NCBI GenBank assembly: GCA_947624945.1
Contig: CANQMJ010000139.1
Location: forward strand, 1-6,109
Direction: 5' to 3'
Source: an uncultured Clostridia bacterium
GTDB taxonomy: Bacteria; Bacillota; Clostridia; Oscillospirales; CAG-272
DNA: 6,109 bases
A program made the position numbers and the translations under genes. Position 1 is the stretch's first letter. Each line of letters begins with the position of its first letter. Of the stretch, positions 1 through 5,497 are shown one piece after another. The notes below the pieces were generated by a model, which saw nothing but the letters and a program-made list of their open reading frames with translations, did no database searches and was not told the origin of the DNA.

Positions 1-601
1 ACGCGATAACGGGCACGTTCACGGCTTCGCACACCGCCGTCAGCATTGGGATATCGAAGCCGCCGCGAACGCCGTCCGTGTCGATGGAGTTGACGACGAC
101 CTCGCCGGCTCCGTCGCCGACGCCGCGCTTTACCCATTCGATAAGGTCGAGACCTGTGTCGTCGCGTCCGCCGCGTGCGAATACGCGCCAGCCCCTCCCC
201 ACACGCTTCGCGTCGACGGACAAAACTACGCACTGACTGCCGTACATGCGTGCCGCCGCGCCGATTACGGACGGGTCGCGTATCGCGCCCGAGTTGACGC
301 TGACCTTGTCGGCGCCGCATCCGAGCACGCGCTCGAAGTCGGAGAGCGACGATATGCCGCCGCCGACGGTGAGCGGGATATGTATGTTTTTCGCCGCCTC
401 GACGAGAATATCGGAGAACAGCCGCCTGCCTTCCGCCGACGCGGTTATGTCGTAGAACACGAGCTCGTCGGCGCCGCATTCGCTGTAATAGCCGCCGAGC
501 GTGACGGGCGAGTCGATGTCGCGGAGATTTTCAAAATTGACGCCTTTGACGACTCTGCCGTCCTTCACGTCCATGCAGGGGATTATGCGCTTCGTGATCA
601 T
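1..601 (-). CDS. hisF: Imidazole glycerol phosphate synthase cyclase subunit HisF (3' end beyond window)
   Basis: HisF is the cytoplasmic (beta/alpha)8-barrel cyclase subunit. It takes ammonia from HisH and converts PRFAR to imidazole glycerol phosphate and AICAR. The frame from the ATG at 601-599 is open to the window edge and gives 200 residues of a family usually near 250, so about 50 C-terminal residues are missing. It begins MITKRIIPCMDVKDGRVVKG. The catalytic pair is present as Asp11 (CMDVKDG) and Asp130 (SVDAKRV). The phosphate-site motifs VGGGI (79-83) and DTDG (174-177) are also seen. The ammonia-gate residues known from Thermotoga HisF are at the same numbers: Arg5, Glu46, Lys99 and Glu167. 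The ATG overlaps the hisA stop by four bases (ATGA), and GGAGG lies 7 bases upstream inside hisA. Residues 157-164 are unusually glycine-rich. Identification is secure; only the C-terminus is unseen. Confidence 0.97.
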   Translation of the reverse strand, partial: MITKRIIPCMDVKDGRVVKGVNFENLRDIDSPVTLGGYYSECGADELVFYDITASAEGRRLFSDILVEAAKNIHIPLTVGGGISSLSDFERVLGCGADKVSVNSGAIRDPSVIGAAARMYGSQCVVLSVDAKRVGRGWRVFARGGRDDTGLDLIEWVKRGVGDGAGEVVVNSIDTDGVRGGFDIPMLTAVCEAVNVPVIA

Positions 602-1329
602 GTCTCATCCTCCGCCGCGGCTCTCGCATCTCGTATCGTTATCGCGCATGTGTAGTACGCGCGCCCTATTATCGCGCCCGAAACGCCGCACATGCGCAAA
701 AAGCGTATATCGCCCGCGTCGCCGACGCCGCCCGACGCTATAATGTCCGCGTCCACGCTTTCGCAAAGACGCTCGTAAAACGCGCGGTTCGCCCCCCTCA
801 TCGCGCCGTCGCGCGCGATATCGGTGCATATGAACGCGCCGATGCCGCACCTCGCAAGCTCGCGGCACAGATCTACCGCGTCGACATCCGTCGTCGACAG
901 CCAGCCGTTGACGGCGACTTTCCCGTCGCGCGCGTCTATGCCGACCGCGATGTGCGGCCCGTACTTCGACGCTGCCGCGAGCACGAAATCGCGGTCGCTG
1001 ACCGCCTTCGTACCGATTATGACGCGGTCAAGACCCGCCGCCATGTACGCGTCGACCGTTTTCATATCGCGTATGCCGCCGCCGATCTCGCAGAATAACC
1101 CCGTCGCGGACTTGACAGCGCAGACAGTCTCCGCCGCCTCCGGCACGCCCGACCTCGCGCCCGCGAGGTCGACCATATGTATGCACTCCGCGCCCTCGTC
1201 CTTCATTCTGACGGCGACATTCACGATGTCGTCGCCGTAGACGGTGACCTTGTCGTAGTCGCCGTGCAGAAGGCGCACCGCCTTGCCGTCAAGAATGTCG
1301 ATGGCGGGATAAATTTTCATTTTTTTCAC
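598..1329 (-). CDS. hisA: Phosphoribosylformimino-5-aminoimidazole carboxamide ribotide isomerase HisA
   Basis: HisA catalyses the Amadori rearrangement of ProFAR to PRFAR, the substrate of HisH-HisF. The 243-residue product is a complete (beta/alpha)8 barrel, the normal family length, and is a paralogue of the neighbouring HisF. The two catalytic aspartates are Asp11 (YPAIDILDG) and Asp132 (GIDARDG). The phosphate-binding motifs EIGGGIRD (81-88), CTDIARDGAMRG (168-179) and ASGGVGD (198-204) are present, as is the closing AIIGRA (219-224). The GTG at 1329 is preferred because a GAGG core lies 7 bases upstream. The ATG at 1320-1318 would put the first aspartate at the usual position 8, but its distance from that site is 16 bases. 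The gene starts 9 bases after the hisH stop, and its TGA overlaps the hisF ATG. Function is certain; the start is less so. Confidence 0.97.
   Translation of the reverse strand: MKKMKIYPAIDILDGKAVRLLHGDYDKVTVYGDDIVNVAVRMKDEGAECIHMVDLAGARSGVPEAAETVCAVKSATGLFCEIGGGIRDMKTVDAYMAAGLDRVIIGTKAVSDRDFVLAAASKYGPHIAVGIDARDGKVAVNGWLSTTDVDAVDLCRELARCGIGAFICTDIARDGAMRGANRAFYERLCESVDADIIASGGVGDAGDIRFLRMCGVSGAIIGRAYYTCAITIRDARAAAEDET
609..613 (-). promoter_or_regulatory. hisF ribosome-binding site
   Basis: GGAGG on the minus strand lies in the final codons of hisA, 7 bases before the hisF ATG at 601. It confirms the ATGA overlap as a real re-initiation junction. Confidence 0.8.
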
Positions 1330-1334
1330 ACCCG

Positions 1335-1340
1335 CACCTC
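1335..1340 (-). promoter_or_regulatory. hisA ribosome-binding site
   Basis: GAGGTG on the minus strand overlaps the hisH stop codon. Its GAGG core lies 7 bases from the GTG at 1329 but 16 bases from the in-frame ATG at 1320. This favours the GTG start, although the ATG fits the usual HisA numbering better. Confidence 0.7.
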
Positions 1341-1956
1341 ACAGTCTGTTGTAAGCGTCGATGATGGACATGCCGACGCGCCCGCTTTTTTCGGGGTGGA
1401 ACTGACAGCCGTAGACGCTGCCGCACGATGCCGCCGCCGTGAGCGGCGCTCCGTATTCTGTCGTCGCCGAAAGAGAATCGTCTGCGACGCGCGCGTGATA
1501 GGAATGTACGAAATACACGTACTGTCCCGACAGCGACTCACCGAGGAGCGCGTTCGGTCTTATCACCGACAGCGCGTTCCAGCCGATGTGGGGGATTTTG
1601 TACGACGCCGGTATCTCGTCCGCTATCGGTATCACGTCGCCGTGCAGAATTCCGAGCCCCGCGTGTTCGCCGAACTCGAAGCTGCGGTCGAACAAAAGCT
1701 GCATACCGAGGCAAATGCCGAGAAGATACGCGCCGCGCTTAGCCGCGTATTTGACAGCGTCGCCGAGTCCCGTCGCTCGGAGTTTATCGGCGGCGTCGCC
1801 GAACGCGCCGACGCCGGGCAGTATCAGCTTGTCGGCGTTTGCTATTACGTCGGGGTCGCGGCTCACCGAGGCGCTGCCGCCGACGGCGTCAAACGACGAG
1901 ATGAGGGAGAACATGTTGCCGACGCCGTAGTCGACGATAGTGACGGCGGCGCTCAC
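1339..1956 (-). CDS. hisH: Imidazole glycerol phosphate synthase glutamine amidotransferase subunit HisH
   Basis: HisH is the class I (triad) glutaminase that hydrolyses glutamine and passes ammonia through the HisF barrel. From the GTG at 1956-1954 the product has 205 residues, the normal length. It opens with VTIVDYGVGN, the standard HisH N-terminus. The nucleophile is Cys82 in GICLGMQ, and the triad is completed by His187 and Glu189 in QFHPEK. The oxyanion-strand motif PGVG is at 48-51. IPHIGWN (121-127) and YFVHSYHA (148-155) are further family signatures. The start is set by three facts: the homology begins there, AGGGAG lies 7 bases upstream, and the codon overlaps the hisB stop as GTGA. 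The same frame stays open far upstream inside hisB, but that part is arginine-rich and not HisH-like. It sits two genes before its partner hisF, with hisA between. Confidence 0.97.
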   Translation of the reverse strand: MSAAVTIVDYGVGNMFSLISSFDAVGGSASVSRDPDVIANADKLILPGVGAFGDAADKLRATGLGDAVKYAAKRGAYLLGICLGMQLLFDRSFEFGEHAGLGILHGDVIPIADEIPASYKIPHIGWNALSVIRPNALLGESLSGQYVYFVHSYHARVADDSLSATTEYGAPLTAAASCGSVYGCQFHPEKSGRVGMSIIDAYNRL

Positions 1957-2552
1957 AGAAGCGCTCCCTTCGTCGACGGGACCTCGTCCGCCGCGTCTTT
2001 GTCGACGGCGACGGCTTCGCGCAGCGCGCGTGCGACGGCTTTGAACGTGCACTCTATTATGTGATGCGCGTTTCTGCCCGCAAGCTTTCTTATGTGGAGC
2101 GTTATTTTCGATTCGCGCACGAACGCGGCGAAAAATTCCTCCGCCAGCTCCGTGTCGAAGTCGCCCACCTTCTGCGCCGCTATTTCGACGTCGTAGCCGA
2201 GATATGCACGTCCCGACACGTCGGCGGCGGCGAGCACGAGCGACTCGTCCATCGGTATCGCCGCGTCCCCGTAGCGGCGGATGCCGCGCCCGTCGCCGAG
2301 GCAGGCGAGAAACGCTCGTCCGAGTACGATGCCGACGTCCTCGACGGTGTGGTGATAGTCGACATTGACGTCGCCGCGGCACTCGACGCAGAGGTCGAAT
2401 CTGCCGTGACGCGCAAACAGCGTCAGCATGTGGTCGAGAAAGCCGCAGCCGGTGTCGACCGACGACTGCCCCAAGCCGTCGAGCGTCAGCGACATCGTTA
2501 TATTTGTTTCATTCGTTTCGCGCGTGAGCGCGATTGTGCGTTTTTCACTCAT
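1953..2552 (-). CDS. hisB: Imidazoleglycerol-phosphate dehydratase HisB (single-domain)
   Basis: This enzyme removes water from imidazole glycerol phosphate to give imidazole acetol phosphate, the substrate of HisC. In known family members it is a Mn-dependent 24-mer. The product has 199 residues and is a complete dehydratase with no fused histidinol-phosphatase domain. The metal-binding and active-site signatures appear in order: GFLDHML (37-43), DYHHTVED (65-72), PMDESL (100-105), NAHHIIE (161-167) and STKG (193-196). The histidines and glutamates of the two HH-x(2)-E motifs are intact. The ATG at 2552-2550 overlaps the hisC stop as ATGA, with AGGA 7 bases upstream, and the gene's own TGA overlaps the hisH GTG. 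A separate phosphatase (HisN- or HisK/PHP-type) must exist elsewhere for the pathway to be complete; this is an inference. Confidence 0.97.
   Translation of the reverse strand: MSEKRTIALTRETNETNITMSLTLDGLGQSSVDTGCGFLDHMLTLFARHGRFDLCVECRGDVNVDYHHTVEDVGIVLGRAFLACLGDGRGIRRYGDAAIPMDESLVLAAADVSGRAYLGYDVEIAAQKVGDFDTELAEEFFAAFVRESKITLHIRKLAGRNAHHIIECTFKAVARALREAVAVDKDAADEVPSTKGALL
1964..1969 (-). promoter_or_regulatory. hisH ribosome-binding site
   Basis: AGGGAG on the minus strand lies within the last codons of hisB, 7 bases before the GTG at 1956. It supports that GTG as the hisH start; the long open frame upstream is otherwise uninterrupted and gives no help. Confidence 0.75.
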
Positions 2553-3583
2553 GGCAGTATCCTTTCGATCTCGGAGATCAGCCGTTTCATGTCGCTCTTT
2601 TTGCCTACCGTGATTCGTACGAAGTCCTCGGCTCTGCCGCCGAAGTGGCGCACGAGTATGCCGCGTTCGCGAAGCGCGCGATACAGCTCGCCTCCCGATA
2701 CGGCGCAGCTCTTTGCGAACACGAAATTCGCCGCCGAGTTGGTGACATAAAATCCGAGTCCTCGCAGCGCGTCAACTGTATACGCGCGGGCGTCGATTAT
2801 GCGCTCGCGGCACGCATCAAAGTAGTCGGTATCGGCGAGCGAGCCGAGACCCGCCGCCATCGCGTGGCTCGTGACGCAGTACGGGTCGAGGGAATATTTG
2901 ACCGCGTTGATGTCGGCGATGAGCTCCGCGTCGGCGACGGCGAATCCGAGACGTGCGCCCGCGAGCGAGCGCGACTTGGAAAACGTCCGCGTCACGATGA
3001 GATTTTTATATTTGCCGATCAGTCCGACTGCGCTCTCAGTGCCGAAGTCGACGTATGCCTCGTCGACGATAACGATCCTGTCGCGGGAAGCCGCGATCCG
3101 CTCGATATCTGAAAGCGGCAGCGCCAGTCCCGTCGGCGCGTTCGGATTAGGCAGGAATATCACGCCGTCCGCGTCCGCAAACGCGTCGACGTCGACGGTG
3201 AAGTCGTCGTTTAGCCGTATTATCTGCGCGTCCGCGCCGTAAAAGCCGGAGAGAGTTTTATAAAATCCGTACGTCAGATCGGCGAAAACGGGACGGCGGC
3301 CGGTGCAGTACGCGGCGAACGCGTAGTTCAAAATCGAGTCCGACCCGTCGGCAAAGACGAGATTTTCCGGCTTCACGCCGAGTGACTTCGACATCGCGGC
3401 GGCGAGCGCCTTGCACTCCGGGTCCGGGTAAAGCTCGGCGCGGCGCGCCGAATCCGCCGCGTAAGCGATCGCGTGCGGCGACGGCGGGAACGGAGACTCG
3501 TTCGTGTTGAGCTTCAAAAGTCCCCCTCCCGGCTGCTCGCCGGGCACGTACGGTTCGAGTGGCCGCGAGAGATAGCGGCTCAC
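2549..3583 (-). CDS. hisC: Histidinol-phosphate aminotransferase HisC
   Basis: HisC is a PLP-dependent fold-type I aminotransferase. It transfers an amino group from glutamate to imidazole acetol phosphate, giving histidinol phosphate. From the GTG at 3583-3581 the product has 344 residues, within the family range. It opens MSRYLSRPLEPYVPGEQ, and LNTNESPFPPSP (25-36) follows. The cofactor lysine is Lys203 in FSKSRSLAGARLGF. PNPNAPTG (145-152, with Asn148) and VDEAYVDF (173-180, with Asp174 and Tyr177) supply other PLP contacts. Arg323 in FVRITVG is the expected carboxylate-binding arginine. A GTG six codons further upstream (3601) is in frame, but it has no good ribosome-binding site and would add MRGGGK. 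The chosen GTG has GGGGAGG 7 bases upstream and makes the same GTGA overlap seen at other junctions. The gene lies between hisD and hisB. Confidence 0.97.
   Translation of the reverse strand: MSRYLSRPLEPYVPGEQPGGGLLKLNTNESPFPPSPHAIAYAADSARRAELYPDPECKALAAAMSKSLGVKPENLVFADGSDSILNYAFAAYCTGRRPVFADLTYGFYKTLSGFYGADAQIIRLNDDFTVDVDAFADADGVIFLPNPNAPTGLALPLSDIERIAASRDRIVIVDEAYVDFGTESAVGLIGKYKNLIVTRTFSKSRSLAGARLGFAVADAELIADINAVKYSLDPYCVTSHAMAAGLGSLADTDYFDACRERIIDARAYTVDALRGLGFYVTNSAANFVFAKSCAVSGGELYRALRERGILVRHFGGRAEDFVRITVGKKSDMKRLISEIERILP
2560..2563 (-). promoter_or_regulatory. hisB ribosome-binding site
   Basis: AGGA (within AAAGGA) on the minus strand lies in the final codons of hisC, 7 bases before the hisB ATG at 2552. 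It is a weaker match than at the other overlap junctions, so hisB may rely more on coupling to hisC translation. Confidence 0.6.
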
Positions 3584-4863
3584 TTTACCGCCTCCCCGCA
3601 CCGCGACGAAACGGAGCGCGCATGTCCCGACAGCCCCTCCGACTCGGCGAATTTCACGATGTCGGCGGCCTTGTCCGCGAGCGCCTGCCGCGTATAGTAC
3701 GTGTACTGCATCTTTTTCACGAAATCGTCGACGGAGAGCGCGCTCGAAAAGCGCGCGGAGCCTCCCGTCGGCAGCGTGTGGTTCGGTCCCGCCATGTAGT
3801 CGCCGAGCGCCTCCGGGCAGTCGTTGCCGAGGAAGACGGAGCCCGCGTTTTTAACGAGCGGCAGTTGACCGAACGGGTCGCGCACAGCGAGCTCGAGATG
3901 CTCGGGCGCAAGCTCGTTTGAAATCGCTATCGCGTCCTCTATCGTGTCGGCGACGATGATCTTGCCGTTATTTTCCCACGACGCTCGTGCGATCTCCTCG
4001 CGCGGCAGAAGCGAGAGTTGACGCTCTACCTCATCCGCGACAGCGTTTGCCAGCTTCAACGAATTTGTCAGCAGCACCGCGGACGCGTTTTTGTCATGCT
4101 CCGCCTGCGACAAAAGGTCGGCGGCGATATGTACCGCGTCCGCTCCCCCGTCGGCGACGACGAGTATTTCGCTCGGTCCCGCCACCATGTCGATGCCGAC
4201 GCGCCCGTAAACCTGACGCTTCGCCTCCGCGACGAACGCGTTGCCGGGGCCAACGATCTTGTCAACTCTCTTTATCGTCTCGGTGCCGTACGCGAGCGCC
4301 GCTATAGCCTGCGCGCCGCCCACCTTGTATATCTCGTCGACGCCCGCGATCTTCGCCGCCACGAGTATGACGGGCGCTATCTTGCCGTCGCGTCCGGGCG
4401 GCGTCGTCATCGCGATGCCGCCGACGCCTGCGAGCTTTGCCGGTATCGTGTCCATGAGCACCGTCGACGGGTACGCGGCCCTGCCGCCCGGCACGTATAT
4501 GCCGACGCGGTCGAGGGGCAGCACGCGCTGACCGAGTATGACGCCGTTTTCATCCGCCGTCATATAGCCGGTGCGCACCTGACGCGAATGATACGCGCGT
4601 ATTTCGTCCGCGGCGCGCATCATTATGCGCTTCATGTCGTCGTCAACGAGATCGTCCGCCTCCGCCATTTCATCTTCCGTCACGCGTATGCTATCGGGAC
4701 GGCAGCCGTCGAAGCGCTCCGTGCAGTCGAGGAGCGCGATGTCGCCGCCGTTTTTCACCATTTCTATTATGCCGCGCACCGCGTCCGTGACGTTCACGGT
4801 CGCGTCCGTGCGCGAAAGTATGCTGTCTGTCGGGTCCTGCCCGAGGCGAAGTATCCGCTTCAC
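3580..4863 (-). CDS. hisD: Histidinol dehydrogenase HisD
   Basis: HisD carries out the last two steps, the four-electron, NAD-dependent oxidation of L-histidinol through histidinal to L-histidine. It is a zinc enzyme that acts as a homodimer. The 427-residue product is full length. Family motifs in order are YVPGGRAAYPS (123-133), IVGPGN (203-208), DMVAGPSE (225-232), LLSQAEHD (250-257), NELAPEHLE (316-324), GDYMAGPNHTLPTGG (354-368) and GLSGHARSV (410-418). By family comparison the zinc ligands are Gln253, His256, Asp355 and His414, and the catalytic pair is Glu321-His322. All are present. It starts with GTG at 4863-4861, 7 bases after the hisG stop. A GAGG core sits 10 bases upstream and spans the end of hisG. 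Its TGA overlaps the hisC start. Confidence 0.98.
   Translation of the reverse strand: MKRILRLGQDPTDSILSRTDATVNVTDAVRGIIEMVKNGGDIALLDCTERFDGCRPDSIRVTEDEMAEADDLVDDDMKRIMMRAADEIRAYHSRQVRTGYMTADENGVILGQRVLPLDRVGIYVPGGRAAYPSTVLMDTIPAKLAGVGGIAMTTPPGRDGKIAPVILVAAKIAGVDEIYKVGGAQAIAALAYGTETIKRVDKIVGPGNAFVAEAKRQVYGRVGIDMVAGPSEILVVADGGADAVHIAADLLSQAEHDKNASAVLLTNSLKLANAVADEVERQLSLLPREEIARASWENNGKIIVADTIEDAIAISNELAPEHLELAVRDPFGQLPLVKNAGSVFLGNDCPEALGDYMAGPNHTLPTGGSARFSSALSVDDFVKKMQYTYYTRQALADKAADIVKFAESEGLSGHARSVSSRCGEAVK
3591..3597 (-). promoter_or_regulatory. hisC ribosome-binding site
   Basis: GGGGAGG on the minus strand lies inside the end of hisD, with 7 bases between it and the GTG ending at 3583. 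It is among the strongest Shine-Dalgarno matches in the window. It decides the hisC start against the in-frame GTG at 3601, which lies upstream of this site and so cannot use it. Confidence 0.85.
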
Positions 4864-4870
4864 TTTTCCG

Positions 4871-5497
4871 TTACCTCAAATCCGATTTTTTGCCGACCGC
4901 GTCCGCGATCTTCATTATTTCGCCGCGCGCGAATTTGCAGCTCGACTTGTTCGCCACGAGCCGCGCGCTTATCTCCACCACCGTGTCCGTGACGGCGAGG
5001 TTGTTTTCTTTCAGCGTCTGCCCCGTCTCGACGATGTCGACGATAACGTCCGACATGCCGATGACTGGCGCCGTCTCGATAGAGCCCGACAGCTTGATTA
5101 TGTCGATGTCGCGCCCCTTTTTCATGTAATACCCGCGCGCGATGTTCGGATACTTTGTCGCGACGCGCAGTCTGCGCGCGCCGTCGTCGTAAAATCCGAC
5201 GGGAGCCGCGACCGCCATGCGGCATTTGCCGATGCCGAGGTCGCACAGCTCGTATACGTCCGGCGACTGTTCGAGCAGTGTGTCTTTCCCCACAACGCCC
5301 GCGTCTGCGGCGCCTCTTTCAACATATATCGCCACATCGGACGGTTTCACCCATATATACCGCACTCCGTGCTCCACATCGTCGACGGTGAGCCGTCTGT
5401 CGCCGGACGCGAGCGTCGGGCAGTCATAGCCCGCATCGCACAAAAGCGAGGCGACCTTGTCGCCAAGCCTCCCTTTTGGAAGCGCTATGTTCAGCAT
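4871..5497 (-). CDS. hisG: ATP phosphoribosyltransferase catalytic subunit HisG (short form)
   Basis: HisG catalyses the committed step, ATP + PRPP to phosphoribosyl-ATP + pyrophosphate. The product has 208 residues, which marks it as the short form lacking the C-terminal regulatory domain that binds histidine in long HisG. Short HisG works as a hetero-octamer with HisZ, encoded immediately upstream. It opens MLNIALPKGRL. VERGAADAGVVGKD (59-72) and KLSGSIETAPVIGMSD (135-150) follow. The PRPP-binding loop DIVETGQTL is at 154-162 with the D-x(3)-TG-x-T pattern intact. The ATG at 5497-5495 is chosen because homology begins there and GGAGGAG lies 8 bases upstream. Its first base is the last base of the hisZ stop (TAATG). 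An upstream in-frame start at 5572 would add 25 unrelated residues inside hisZ. Histidine feedback is expected to act through HisZ (family knowledge). Confidence 0.97.
   Translation of the reverse strand: MLNIALPKGRLGDKVASLLCDAGYDCPTLASGDRRLTVDDVEHGVRYIWVKPSDVAIYVERGAADAGVVGKDTLLEQSPDVYELCDLGIGKCRMAVAAPVGFYDDGARRLRVATKYPNIARGYYMKKGRDIDIIKLSGSIETAPVIGMSDVIVDIVETGQTLKENNLAVTDTVVEISARLVANKSSCKFARGEIMKIADAVGKKSDLR
4874..4877 (-). promoter_or_regulatory. hisD ribosome-binding site
   Basis: GAGG on the minus strand directly abuts the hisG TAA and lies 10 bases before the GTG at 4863. This spacing is longer than at the other junctions. No better start codon lies nearby, and HisD homology begins at this GTG. 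Confidence 0.55.

Noticed and set aside
1320..1326. Seven-T run on the plus strand as a terminator tail
   Set aside because: No stable GC hairpin is evident next to it, and it falls at the hisA start inside the operon.
1957..2382. N-terminal extension of the hisH frame through hisB
   Set aside because: The frame is open but the product is arginine-rich and unlike HisH. HisH homology and a ribosome-binding site both point to GTG at 1956.
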